From: Nageia nagi | Taxonomy: Eukaryota; Pinophyta | Reading direction: 5' to 3' | DNA length: 64,000 bases | NCBI GenBank assembly: GCA_050084985.1 | Contig: JBITNC010000002.1 | Coordinates: 11,656,001-11,720,000 of the forward strand | Part shown: positions 52,675 through 64,000 of the stretch, in pieces | Numbering within the stretch: position 1 is the stretch's first letter | Layout of the letters: every line of letters begins with the position of its first letter | Position numbers and translations under genes: made by a program | Notes under the pieces: model-generated | What the model was told of the DNA's origin: nothing | Database searches by the model: none | What the model saw: only the letters and a program-made list of their open reading frames with translations

Positions 52675-53442
52675 GGGCACAAATATTTTTAAATAAGGAA
52701 CTAAAAGTAATTTGTGATGGATAAGGTTGTAATATAAAATAATTTTCAAAGTGGCCACCAAATTTAAATGCTAAATCAATATTCAACTTTGTAAAATAAG
52801 TTGGCTTCCCTTCAACATAAGGAAAATATTTTATATTAGAAGCATAATATAATTTTATAAACTTACTAATGAGCTAGCTTACATTCAATGGAAAATAATG
52901 ATTCAAATACATATTTGGTATATATTTACTTCTAAAAAAACTTTAATAAGTCCTACAAATTAATGGGTTTAAAAGGATGTTAAAAGATTAAAATGATGCT
53001 ATAAGGTTTTGAATCTATAAGTAGAAGTCCTCTCTTTATTAACATGGTATGAAGGATGAAAAAGACTTCACATAATGAATAAAATCATATTATCAATTTT
53101 TATTAATTTCTTCTTTCAAATAATTAAGTCCTATATTTTCTTAGCAAAATATTCCAATGAGACATCAAAATGCAACTCATAAAAAAAAACATATAATAAA
53201 TTAAATATTTTGTATCAAAAGAAAATTTAACAATTAAAACTTAAATGCTTAAACTATCATTTTTACTTGAGTCAAACTCTAAACAAAATAACATTATCAA
53301 ACATTTTAATAAATTCAAAAACCTATAATTTTCATTAATTTTTTTCTTCCAAATTCAAAAGTAGAAGTTTTGATCTAAAAATAACTCAAGTCATATCCTT
53401 TTAAATTCACAGAGAGGGTAAAATTAACAAGCTAGTGATAAG
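52675..53442. other. AT-rich spacer, nothing recognised
   Basis: No supported gene or element end before the ATAAG target site at 53438-53442. Confidence 0.3.
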
Positions 53443-53944
53443 TGAGAGAATTAGCACTACTCTAATTCCCAAGGTCCAAGACTATAGAAAGCTCAATCAC
53501 ATTCAACATGCAACATCTACAAGCTACTAACACATTCACATAATATGACACCAATATAATGTGGTTCCTCTCTCCTTGGGAGTACATCCACAACTAGTTC
53601 TCTATTCTCAAGTATGCCCCTCTTACAACAATTCTCTTGCTCTCTCCTACACAACCTAGTAGAGTAATCTTACTCCAAAACTTAGATATGTTTACAAGAG
53701 GAGAGGCCCTCTATTTATAACTTGAGAGCACCTCCCTAACCTCCCTTTAACCCAAGGGTAAGGTTAGGGTTACAATAAATGTGTGACCTAACTTCAACCT
53801 ACCAACTAACCCCGTGGTTAGGTCAAAGTCCACACATAATAAAGAATTCAATTAATCCCTTAAGGTATCTACATATCCTTTAAGTGATTAATTGAACTTA
53901 CAAGGAGTTTAGATATTCACAATATTTCATTACAAATTCTAATT
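53443..53944 (-). repeat. 3' LTR of minus-strand copia
   Basis: 502 bp, the partner of 62056-62557. On the minus strand it follows the polypurine tract AAGGGGGAG, but its first two bases are AA instead of TG. Confidence 0.88.
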
Positions 53945-54429
53945 CTCCCCCTTAATGCAATATTGGGATAGAGCGTAGAAGAAAGAAGAGAGAGAGTAAG
54001 AGAGAGTTCTCCTCCATAGAGATACAAGTGGAGATGAGAACATTTACATATTTGAGAATCTTTTTGAGAACTAGTATGAGACTCACTACATTACCATTTG
54101 AAAAAATGGTTTACAATACAATCATTAACCACAACTGGTTTCACTATACATAATAGTCGATCAACTTTAAGCTGACATGTGAGTCTCCATGAGCTTGCTT
54201 TCACAAGGTGAGTAACCTGCATTTCTGAAGATCCTGCATGCTACAAGCAACTCATGAACAAAATTAGTTAGATGCATCATATATTCAAATAAGAGAATTA
54301 AATAATGCTATCTTATAAATAACTGATTAATGGTGCACTATAAGTCATCACGGAGATGCCAAGCCATCACTCATAGTCACCTGTTGTATATAGACATGTG
54401 TTGATTATTAATAGAGCATAAAAATTGTA

Positions 54430-54870
54430 CGAGTTTCTCACGTAGAGCAAACTCACCACAGAGGTATAGAATGTACAACAAGTTCGTCACGTAGAGTGAA
54501 CTTACCACAGAGGTATATTAATTATATGCTCAAATATTGTACAACGAGTTTCTCATGTAGAGCAAACTCACCATGGAGGTATAGAGCATAAAAATTGTAC
54601 AACGAGTTTCTCACGCAGAGCAAACTCACCACGGAGGTATAGAATGTACAACAAGTTCATCATGCAAAGCGAACTTACCATGGAGGTATATTAATTATAT
54701 GCTCAAAAATTGTACAACGAGTTTCTCACACAAAGAAAACTCACCACGAAGGTATAAAATGTACAACAAGTTTGTCACGCAGAGCAAACTTACCACGGAG
54801 GTATAAAAATGTACAACAAGTTTGTCACGCAGAGCAAACTTACCACGGAGGTATATCATAATCAACACAT
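54430..54870 (-). repeat. Tandem repeat in the 3' leader of minus-strand copia
   Basis: About eight units of roughly 50 bp, each with GTACAACRAGTTTCTCACG, then AGAGCAAACTCACCACGG and AGGTATA. Two alternating subtypes (ACTCACC with CGAGTT, and ACTTACC with CAAGTT) form a higher-order pattern, part of it including a TTAATTATATGCTCAAA spacer. It lies between the RNase H stop and the 3' LTR. Confidence 0.85.
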
Positions 54871-54926
54871 GCTATACAACAACAAAAGAGCCTCTTAGAG
54901 GTGAAGTTGTCATCATTAATAAATGT

Positions 54927-56945
54927 TCAAACTTCACTCCCCCTTGAGGGCAACTTCACCAACCCAAGAGAATCCCTAAGCTTGCTGAACTAAGCTTCAG
55001 GAAGAGGCTTGGTGAATAGATCAGCAGAGTTTTCAGTAGATGGACAATACTCCAAGTGTATGATGTCATCTAGAACCTTCTCCCTGATAAAATGGGCTTG
55101 GATTTCCACATGTTTGGTTCTCTGATGGAACACAGGATTCTTAGCCAAAGAGATAGCTGATTGATTGTCTGAAGAAATAAGAGATGGGCCATTTTGCTTA
55201 TACCCAATTTTGTTCAGAAGATGTCTTAGCCAAATAGCTTCTTAGGCGGCAACAAACATGGCTCGATATTCAGCTTCGATGGTAGAAAGAGTCACAGTAG
55301 GTTGCTTCTTGGAAGCCCAAGAGATAGCACCTGAACCAATGCTAAACACATATGCAGAGGTTGATTTTTTATCATCTCTGTCTCCTGCATAATCAGAATC
55401 TAAGAACCCTGAGAGAACAATTAAGGGTACTTTGGAATACTTAAGAGCAAGATCCTTTATCCCTGCCACATACCTCAAGATTTGCTTCATAGCATTGAGG
55501 TGTTCAACATATGGTTTTTGCATGAATCGTGCCATCAAATTCACTGTAAAGGCAATATCAGGACGAGATATAGTCAGATACAGAAGACTACCGATCAATT
55601 GCCTATAAGCTGTAGCATCAGCCAACTGAGAATCTGAGCTCAGTGATACAATGATTCTAGGAGAAATAGATATTACAGCATATCTACACTCCTCCATTCC
55701 AAACTTTTGCAAGATCTCTAATATATACTTAGATTGACTAAGATAAGTACAATCTTTGTGTTGGTATACTTGCATTCCAAGATAGTAATGCAATAGACCT
55801 AGATCAGTCATTTCAAATGTTGCCTTCAGTTTGGATATGCACTCTTGGATGATTTCAATATTGTTTCCTGTTATGAGAAGATCATCCACATAAAGGAGAA
55901 TTAAGACCATGTCTTTTCCTTGATTGAGTACATAGAGATCTGAGTCAAAGAAGCACTTGGAAAAACCAATATCTGCAAAGAATCCTGAAATTTTCTTATA
56001 CCATGCTCTAGGTGCTTGTTTAAGTCCATACAAAGACTTCTTTAGCTTGCACACAAGAGACTATTTTCCTTCTGGAATAAATCCTTCTGGTTGATTCATG
56101 TAGATTTCTACATCCAAGTCACTATTGAGAAATGCACTCTTGACATCAAGTTGGAAAACTTTCCATCCCTGAGCTGTAGAAAGAGTAAGGATTATCCTAA
56201 TAGTAGGCATTTTGGCCACAGGAGCAAAGGTTTCCTCATAATCAATACCATATTTCTGAGCGAATCCTTTGGCCACTAACCTTGCTTTGTATTTTTCAAC
56301 TTCTCCATCAGAATTGTACTTGACCTTGTATATCCATTTATTTCCAATCACATTTTTCTCATTGGGATAAGGAACCAAATCCCAAGTTTCATTTTTCATG
56401 AGTGCCTCATACTCAACTTTCATAGCTTCCATCCAACACTCTTGCTTGGAAGCTTCTTTGAATGTTGATGGCTCATTCATATTATCAATTTTGGCAAATA
56501 AGGATTTATTCAAGGTCATACTTCTTGTAATTCTCTGAGCTGGAGAATTTTGCTCTTGTGGTGACTTCTCTACATGATCATCCAACCAGTTAGGTGCAGG
56601 CATAGAATCTTCTGAATCAGACACCTCAACATGAGAAGTCGTATCCTCAGGAAGTTCATTGAACTTGACATCCCTAGAAACAAAGACTATTTTATGGGAT
56701 GAGGAGTAGAGCCTGTAACCTCTATGCTGATTATCATACCCCACAAGGATGCATTTTTCTGATCTTTTGTCTAACTTCTTTCTTTTCTCTGAGGTAACGA
56801 AGGCAAATGCATCACATCCAAAGACCCTGAAGTGTGAGATGTTAGGTTTCTTTCCTGTCCATGCTTCATATGGAGTTTTTCCTTCAACTACTTTAGTAGG
56901 ACACCTATTTAGGTGTGAATAGCAGTGTGAACAACTTCTCCCCAT
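54927..56945 (-). pseudogene. Copia integrase C-terminus, reverse transcriptase and RNase H
   Basis: One frame runs from 56945 to the stop at 54929-54927 with stops at 56060-56058, at 55241-55239 and once more near 54990. It shows RCPTKVVEGKTPYEAWTGKK, GYDNQHRGYRLYS, CWMEAMKVEYEALMKNETWD, VFQLDVKSAFLNSDL, SLYGLKQAPRAWYKK, the RT catalytic LLYVDDLLITGNN, SLLYLTISRPDIAFTVN, then RNase H blocks SDYAGDRDDKKST, STIEAEYRAM and RTKHVEI. RT motifs are intact. The stops fall mainly where Gln is expected. Confidence 0.9.
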
Positions 56946-57364
56946 AAGAAACTAGGAAGGTTACCCAACATGCATCTTGCCATTTCCATAATGGTGTGAT
57001 TCTTTCTTTTAGCAACTCCATTTTGCTAAGGGGTGTATGGGATTGTGAATTACCGCTTGATCCCATGTTTAACACAATAATCGTTAAACTCATTGCTATT
57101 ATACTTACCCCCATTATCAGATCTCAACATTTTGATCTTAAAATCAGTTTAATTTTCAACAAGTGCCTTGAAGTCTTTAAATCGATCAAAAGTTTGATCC
57201 TTGTGCTCAAGTAAATAACCAAATGTCATCCTCCTGAAGTCATCAATGAAGGTCAGAACATAAGAAGCTCCCCCTAGAGAATTAGTCTGAAATGGACCCA
57301 TCAAATCTGAATGCACAAGCTGAAGAGGACGAGTAGCCCGAGTTGCCTTATCCTTTTCAAACTT
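56900..57364 (-). pseudogene. Copia integrase core
   Basis: LQLVHSDLMGPFQ, LTFIDDFRRMTFGYLLEH, MLRSDNGGKYNSNEF and NGVAKRKNHT mark the integrase core. The last block has Lys where the catalytic Glu of NGVAERKNRT is expected, so besides several stops the active site itself is lost. The C-terminal part continues in the following open frame. Confidence 0.8.
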
Positions 57365-57892
57365 TTATCTATTCATCTTTCCTAGAATGCACCTTTCACA
57401 AAGACCAATTGTGGGTGAAATATTAGGTAAACCTTCCACAAGTTCTTGATTTTTCATATCTTGAATACTCTTGTGGTTAAGGTGCCCTAATCGTTGATGC
57501 CAAAGATTACCTTTTGAACACACATTTGTAGCAAGACAAATCTTTGAAGGTACTTGATCCACAATATAAAGGTCATTCTTTACTGATCCTTTCATCAAAG
57601 TGGCAAGTCCTTTCTTAACACACCAGGAGTGTGAGGTAAACTCAAATGAGCATCCTGTTCTTGTAATCTGAATTACAGAGATAAGATTCATCCTTAGCTT
57701 AGGCACATAAAATACATTATCAAGCACCTTTCCATGAATCTTCACATTCCCTATTCCTTGAACATCAAGGACTGTATTATCACCTATCACAACTGTATCC
57801 TTGTTGTACTTATGAAAATTTTCAAACTTATCCTTTTCATAACACATGTGATTAGTGCATCCTGAATCAATAATCCAATCATTTGAAATAGT
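57365..57892 (-). pseudogene. Copia protease and pre-integrase region
   Basis: IIDSGCTNHM holds the D-S-G active-site triad intact. NVFYVPKLRMNLISV is the second protease block, and NLWHQRLGHLNHKSIQDM is the GAG-pre-integrase HHCC start, followed by CERCILGK. The long open part is 57847-57365; it ends with a stop just where integrase begins. Confidence 0.87.
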
Positions 57893-58822
57893 TTAGGTCA
57901 TTGAGTAGTAGGCAACAGAAGCAGCATGCTTGTTCTTCTTTTTATTATTGAAATTTCTCACATTTGCATTTCCCTTTCCTTTTTGAGCAAATTTCTTTTT
58001 GCGACAATCATACTCTTTGTGCCCAAAGATGCCACAAAAGTTACAATTCCCATCAAACTTTTCCTGCGGTGTTGGTTTGCTTGATCCAGCTTTGTCATTC
58101 CTTTGCTTGAAGTTGTTGTGCTTCCTGATGGTAGATGAGGATTTGTTGTCTTTGAATTTATAATGTTTGAACATCTTCTTGAAAGGAGTTTTGGTTGCTC
58201 CTAGAGCAATGCTATTATCCTTTAGAGAAATGTTCAACATTTTCTTGTTCAAAGTTTCCTCATGCTTCAGAAGGAGTCTAGAAAGATTGTCAAGGGAGAT
58301 AACATCTTCTTCTTCATCGAGCCTAGTCTCCATAACTGTGACAAAGTTACTAAACTTTGTAGAGAGGCTTTGAAGAATAATAAAGACCATGAACTCATCA
58401 TTGATCCAATTGCACCCACAGCCAACCAGTTGTGTCCTGAGGTCAATGATTTTGTTCAAGTAGATTGAGGCACTTTCATCTTCTCCTTTACGATATTGCA
58501 ACAACTTTTGTAGAATGGTGAACCTTCTTGAAAATTTGGATCCAAGGTAAATTTTCTTTAGTCTATCCCAAGCTTCTTTTGCTGATGTCGAGGAAGAAAT
58601 CATGATAAGGATGTCATCTGAAACTGCACGATAGATCATTGAGGTTGCTAACTCATTCTTTGAGTTGTAAATTTCAAGGGCCTTCTCATCTGTAGGAGCA
58701 ACTAGATCTTCATTTACTATCTACCACAGCTTCCTTGCCTGTAACTCAGCTCTCATACGAGGTTCCCATATGCCATAGTTGGAACCATTGAGTATGTGCT
58801 TGGGTATGAAGGTTTCAACCAT
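57893..58822 (-). pseudogene. Copia gag (minus-strand element)
   Basis: The frame opens at the ATG at 58822 (MVETFIPKHILNGSNYGIWE), has a TAG at 58723-58721 and is otherwise open to 57893. It includes SAKEAWDRLKKIYLGSKFSR and the knuckle CNFCGIFGHKEYDC (C-x2-C-x4-H-x4-C), then a Lys/Asn-rich end. A single stop separates it from the protease in the same frame, as in gag-pol read-through or decayed single-ORF copia elements. Confidence 0.87.
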
Positions 58823-61800
58823 TGTTTATACAAAAAATAAATATGCAATAAGAATGCAAATTTTACAAGTTTCCATCTATACAAATCAAACATAAGTAAA
58901 CATATCCCACATGTGCAAACTTATAACCACAATCCGTAGAGGAATAATGTTGGGGTTATTTTCTTGTGTAGAATTAGGCCTTCACCTAGATGCCCGTAAG
59001 GTGGAGCCCAGGTACTACCAGTCCTCAACCAGTTCACCTTGGTCAATAATATACTCTCACAAGGAGAAGTACCAACTATTTTCCAAGGATCCGATGTATC
59101 TTGGACCGACCATTTTAATTATCTTGATTAAGGTTTTCAGTTTTCCTCCTAGGTTATCAGGATAATCCCTGAATGGACGTGCGAACATGTGGTATCACTA
59201 CACACATGCCTGTCCACCTAATAGAGTTATGTCCAATCCAACAGAGGTCTTAGGGGAAATTAAGACGGACTTACCACCACTCGGTTCTTCGGACTAAAAG
59301 GGCTCCAGTCTGCCCTATCCTCACCTTGTGGCTCCCCAAACAAGTCATGTTGTGGAAGAATACGTGCGGATATGTTCATTTTAGGGGTTACTTTCAATAT
59401 TTGTATTTTTGCAAGTATAAGCAAATTGTGCAAAAATATAAAGTAAAGTAAAATTGCATCATCCACACGAGCTTAAAAAATCTTAAAAAATCCAATGGGT
59501 TTTGTACTAACCCCTAAAGGACTTTTACATTTTGTATATTTTGCTCAATATATTCAAGCACTTAATGAATTAAACAAAAGACCTAAGTCCTACTTAGTAT
59601 TTAATTCATAACATGCATTATTCCATGACTTAAAAAAAATTAAGTAATCATGCATCATGCATTATTTAACTTAAAAATTTAAGTCCTAAGCATGTTTTAT
59701 TCTTCAAACAAGATAAAGATACATGCATCATAAGTCTAGCATGCAAGATCTAGATAAAATTTAAGTAAAAATTATACCAATTCCACCCTTTTTCACTTAA
59801 AGTTTTATCCCTAAAAAAATTGTATGCTAAGACTTGTCTTATAAGTATGCATTTTAAGTAAAAATTTTCCCTTATTTACTTAAAAAAATAGCATGCTTAG
59901 GCTAAATTACTATGCTTAGAAAAAAATGCTAAGAGGTTAGCATTAAAAAATTGCATGTGCACTTTTAGTAATTTAAACATGCAATTTTGAGTAAAATATT
60001 AGAAATATTCTAAGTGCTCCTAAGTCCATTTAGTGGGAGCAATTGACTTGTAAGCAAGTAAGTAAAAAAATTAAATGCCTAAGAAGTATATGTGTGCAAG
60101 TTGTAATAGGAGACCCATACCCCTACTTCATGCAATTTTAATGCTTTGTCTACCTTAAGCACTAAAAAAAAATACTCCTAATTCAAAAAATAATTAAATG
60201 CTTTGTAGTTGTAAAATTATGACCCCCCCTTTTTCTTCCACCAAGAAAAGCATACGTTGCTTTTGGAAGAGCAAAAAATGGAAGTAGTCAACTAAACTAA
60301 CTTAATGCATTTAAGTGCATTAAAGTGACTAAGAAGACTTGCAAGAAGTTGGCAGCCATCAACCTTGACCGTGGAAAGGAGGATGACCTGCATGAAGGCA
60401 TTTAGAGGACATCCTATGGAGGTGATGGTGAAGGAGGAAGAGGAGGAAGACTGCTGCATGTCATGGCTAGCAGGAGGCTGTGGGAGCAGCACGTGAGAGG
60501 GAGAGAAGAGCAGGCGTGAGGTGCAGTTGTGGCGGGTTGCTAGCTGACGAGCACGCACATGAGGGAGCAGGCAGAGGGAGGTGAAGCAATCTAGAGGCCA
60601 CCGGTTGAGAGGAGGCAGTCAACGTTTCTCCCTTTTTTTTTGTGTATATCCTGCGAACATTGCAAGCCATGAAACACGGAGAAGGAGGCTGCGGGGGGGA
60701 GTGCGATCTGCACCGCTTGGACCATTTGACGTTTTTGTTGTGTATAATATGTTGGAGCCTAAGAATGGATATTTACGCATAGCATTCATGAATCTCAATA
60801 TTGTTTATGACTATTTGCATCAAAGAAATGACATCCTTTTATAGAAGTTAATGTGTGCCATCCAATTGATGTATGAAGGCTGACAACGGCTAAAGTTCAC
60901 GTGTGTAGTTGATGAAGAAATGGTAAACCTAGATGCTCAAACACCGCTGATTTGTGTTGTGGCGGAGGTGGACTGGAATGCAAGCAAAGGCTACTTTTGG
61001 TATAGGCTATACACGATTCATTGCAAGCTACAAGCCTCTTTTTCAACGTATCCATTTTGTGCATTTCCTACGATCATTGCATTGAAAGAACTGTATCTCG
61101 ATGAGGTATTTTGTCAAACAACGCACGTACCTTCCCACCTGCAGAGGAGAGGAGGAGAGGTCACGGTATTGCAGTCCATGAAACATTGTTTCAACGTGAA
61201 GTTTTAGCGCGCATTTTGTCAAACAGTTCATTTCCATAGTTTGCATCCATGCATGCGAGGGAGGAGGAGATGAAGAAACTAGAAGGGAATATGCAAAGTT
61301 TGTTCCTATCAGGAGAAATTATGGTTTCAAATGAAGAATCACGAATTTGTCTGAACCCTTGAATTTAAATTCAATATTTCTCATATGAGATGAGGCATTT
61401 TGTCAAACATATTACAGACCCTATTTTATTTTGTCCCCCCCCCCAAAATTTTATAATTTTTGAAAAATATATTGTAAATATTTCAAAAAACTTGTAAAGT
61501 CTTCCACTTTTTTTATTTCAACAATAAAAAAAATGAGAGAGGGCAAATATCCCCATATTTGCTTTAAATTTTAAACAATTGCCTCTAGAAATTATGTAAA
61601 TATTTCAAAAACTTGTAAATAAAGTCCTCCACTTTATTTCAACAATAAAATATGTAAAAAATTGCACCTTCCTCTTTTTTTTGATATTTTTCACAAAAGA
61701 CTATTGTAAAAAAAAACTTTTCAATAAGATGCTATCATAATATATTTTTGCTCACAAAAAAGGCATTTTCTTTGTACATTAAAAATAGATTACTAACATA

Positions 61801-62040
61801 AAATATTGTTAGTAAGAAGAGAGTAGCAAAAATATATTATGGTATTTGAAGTTATTTTTGCTAAGACATTGAGCTAGCATAATCATACAAAAAATTAGTA
61901 TCATAATGAACTTAGTTAAAGAAGGATAGAAGGTTATACCTTTGCAAACCTTTTACCTCACAATGAAGATTAGGATTAAGATCTCCAAGTTTGAGAAGGA
62001 TGAAGAACCTCCAAGATGTAGAAGAAGAGCTTCCACACCA
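58823..62040 (-). other. 3.2 kb leader of minus-strand copia with a GC-richer island
   Basis: No element protein is encoded here. About 60340-60720 is clearly richer in G and C than its surroundings and full of GGAGGAGG words on the plus strand. The word ATTTTGTCAAACA recurs at about 61108, 61214 and 61393. A run of about ten C lies at 61435-61444. Open frames at 60292-60558 and 60467-60670 (minus) and 60581-60844 and 60920-61207 (plus) match nothing I recognise. The island could be captured host sequence. Confidence 0.5.
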
Positions 62041-62055
62041 AGCTCTGATACCAAT
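62041..62055 (-). promoter_or_regulatory. Primer-binding site of minus-strand copia
   Basis: ATTGGTATCAGAGCT on the minus strand, directly after the LTR; initiator tRNA-Met type. Confidence 0.88.
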
Positions 62056-62557
62056 TGAGAGAATTAGCACTACTCTAATTCCCAAGGTCCAAGACTATAG
62101 AAAGCTCAATCACATTCAACATGCAACATCTACAAGCTACTAACACATTCACACAATATGACACCAATATAATGTGGTTCCTCCCTCCTTGGGAGTACAT
62201 CCACAACTAGTTCTCTATTCTCAAGTATGCCCCTCTTACAATAATTCTCTTGCTCTCTCCTACACAACCTAGTAGAGTAATCTTACTCCAAAACTTAGAT
62301 ATGTTTACAAGAGGAGAGGCCCTCTATTTATAGCTTGAGAGCACCTCCCTAACCTCCCTTTAACCTAAGGGTAAGGTTAGGGTTACAATAAATGTGTGAC
62401 CTAACTTTAACCTACCAACTAACCCCATGGTTAGGTCAAAGTCCACACATAATAAAGAATTCAATTAATCCCTTAAGGTATCTACATATCCTTTAAGTGA
62501 TTAATTGAACTTACAAGGAGTTTAGATATTCACAATATTTCATTACAAATTCTAACA
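62056..62557 (-). repeat. 5' LTR of minus-strand copia
   Basis: 502 bp with TGTTAGAA...TCTCA ends on the minus strand. A good TATA box (TATAAATA on the minus strand, 62332-62325) is present and also occurs in the partner LTR at 53719-53712. Confidence 0.9.
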
Positions 62558-62562
62558 ATAAG

Positions 62563-64000
62563 GAAAAAAAATCAAAAAATACTTGGGAGAATCCAAGAAC
62601 TGAAGAAGTATGCGATTGGGGTAGAAAGAACAAGCCTACCAAAACCTTAGGATGAGGTAACTCAAGCCCTTATGAGGAATGTCACTCTTGAAGGGAGACA
62701 CAAAGTGTTACTAGCCTATCACTTTAGTCTCTTGAACAATGTTTTATTCCCAGAGACTAATAGAGATAATTTTCCCTCTTTCAATCTCAAATTCAATGAT
62801 TATATCAATGAGGAGATTCAAGAAAAATCTAGCTAAAACCACTCTTCATGAATTAGTTATTAAATTAGTGTATGATATGGCTCTAGAAAATCAACCAAGA
62901 CAACACCCAAGGATTAGGATTATTGTTGGAGGAAAAATATTTGATACAAGGGAACCTCTAAAACCTAAGGTGATGATTGGAGATGAGGATAAGAAAATCT
63001 TGTTGGCTAAGGTAATGCAAACTAGAAGCAATCAGAAGAAAAAAGAAGCAATGGATGGGGAGATGAACGATAAATAAAATAAAATAGGTCAAGAGGAAAT
63101 AACAATAATGAATAAGAGGAAAAGGAAAATTGAGGAGCTAGAGTAGTGATAAATAAGACAAAACTCAAAGGATCAAAATGAAGCAAAAGTAAGCAAGAAC
63201 AAGGCACCAAAGAATGTGGAAACAAAATAAGGGGATAAGAAACACACAAGATTAGTGAGCATACCATCTACAACATCCACCTTATTGGATATCAATATAT
63301 CCTGGGGTAAAAAAGGAAATAAAACACATGAAGAAAAGGAAATGGTAAAAGTAATTAAAGAGGTAATACATGACAAGAAGGAAGCAAGTAAAAAGGAAGT
63401 AGCTAGGTAAAGTAGAACACTTGGTCTCAACAAGGATAAGAAATAAAATGGAGAAAGAGAAAAACACATTGCGGAAGCTACAACATCAACAGGTAGTAAA
63501 GTCATCAAGGAGGTATATGATAAATTTGACATACAATAAAGACCAACAAGCCTCTATAATAAATTAGAACGAAGAAAAATAACATAAATATATGGAGGTA
63601 TAACTAGAGATTTCCAAATGAAAAAAGGGGAAGAAAAGAGAAAAACAAAGCATACCAAGTAAACAAAGAACATCACAAATCGAGTTATAGGAGAGGCCCA
63701 TAAATGAGGGGTAACTAGAAACAAGGAATAAGGAAATGCAAGAAAGCAAGATAAAACACAACCCAAGCAAAGGATATCCCAAGGAAAAGCAAAAATAATA
63801 GAGAGCAAGAAGGATATTGATTATGACATGGATAGTAATTTGTAAACTATTGATTTGGATATAATTGTCCCTCCTAATGCATACCAGATAAAGACATGAG
63901 ATAAAAACATGAAGGAAAAAGAAGAGGAAAAAAATAAGAACAATGAAGGAAATGAAGATTAATTGGACAAGTTAGAGGTGATTTTATTTCCAATGGAGAG
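62563..64000 (+). pseudogene. Purine-rich decayed coding region, unrecognised
   Basis: The plus strand is very rich in A and G. Broken frames give TLEGRHKVLLAYHFSLLNNV near 62680-62750, the open part 62739-63077 (with RQHPRIRIIVGGKIFD) and then Lys/Glu-rich text with frequent stops to the window end. The architecture (a short leucine-rich block, then charged low-complexity sequence) recalls the decayed region at 1797-4059, but similarity was not demonstrated. The long hydrophobic frames on the minus strand (63022-63808) are antisense shadows of the purine-rich strand. The ATAAG target site of the copia lies at its left edge. Confidence 0.3.

Larger units (their letters stand above)
53443..62557 (-). 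mobile_element. Near-complete minus-strand Ty1/copia element with long leaders
   Basis: 9,115 bp flanked by a perfect target duplication ATAAG (53438-53442 and 62558-62562). LTRs of 502 bp (53443-53944 and 62056-62557) differ at roughly nine sites by eye. The primer site AGCTCTGATACCAAT on the plus strand at 62041-62055 marks 62056-62557 as the 5' LTR. Gag, protease, integrase, RT and RNase H follow in copia order from 58822 down to 54927. The 5' leader is about 3.2 kb and the 3' leader almost 1 kb, both longer than is common. Stops in gag and pol make it inactive. Confidence 0.93.

Noticed and set aside
54430-54870. CRISPR-like array
   Set aside because: Repeats are imperfect head-to-tail units without unique spacers, inside a plant retroelement leader.
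63022-63808. Several overlapping hydrophobic frames on the minus strand resembling membrane proteins
   Set aside because: They mirror an A/G-rich plus strand, giving Phe/Leu/Ser runs by composition; they overlap in several frames and show no conserved motif.

Overview
This window looks like a piece of a very large, transposon-rich seed-plant genome, most likely a gymnosperm. That inference rests on visible AT-richness, GT-AG introns, one cellular gene with a roughly 11 kb transposon-filled intron, and a dense layering of Ty1/copia, Ty3/gypsy, LINE and DNA-transposon remnants. No search could be run, so species and family names are by motif recognition.

Left part (1-9.6 kb). A degenerate tandem repeat of about 117 bp (1-1290) leads into a broken, acidic, unrecognised coding region (1797-4059). 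Next comes a truncated gypsy element on the minus strand (gag fragment plus one LTR with its tRNA-Met primer site, about 4784-6656), then a decayed LINE on the plus strand (6660-8985).

The only convincing cellular gene is a plant B3-domain (REM-like) transcription-factor gene on the minus strand. Exon 1 lies at 21861-21715 and exons 2-4 at 10777-9740, joined in phase by GT-AG introns; a second B3 domain is cut off after exon 4. Its first intron (10,937 bp) holds a SINE-like sequence, an orphan coding remnant, a LINE 3' fragment, a gypsy gag remnant, and a whole gypsy-type LTR element (14025-20045, 5 bp target duplication ATATA). That element keeps gag, protease and a chromodomain-like tail but has no recognisable reverse transcriptase.

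Middle part (22.7-35.1 kb). This is a clear nest. A gypsy-type element (LTRs 22669-23824 and 33926-35081) carries in its gag a young Ty1/copia element (24255-30626, LTRs differing at one site, duplication AATTC). The copia has a full gag-protease-integrase-RT-RNase H order, many single-codon stops, and an additional intact 175-residue ORF ahead of gag with a SUMO-interacting-motif-like segment.

Right part (35.1-64 kb). There is a LINE zinc-finger fragment, T-rich repeats, a decayed minus-strand gypsy (gag-protease-RT, 41140-37040), a plus-strand copia gag fragment (44.4-45.3 kb) and two decayed minus-strand copia remnants (45.3-51 kb). A CACTA-like DNA transposon (51614-52671, imperfect TIRs, duplication CAA) contains a fragment of a pentatricopeptide-repeat gene. 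Then comes a nearly complete minus-strand copia element (53443-62557, duplication ATAAG) with an exceptionally long 5' leader and a tandem repeat in its 3' leader. The last 1.4 kb is purine-rich decayed coding sequence of unknown kind.
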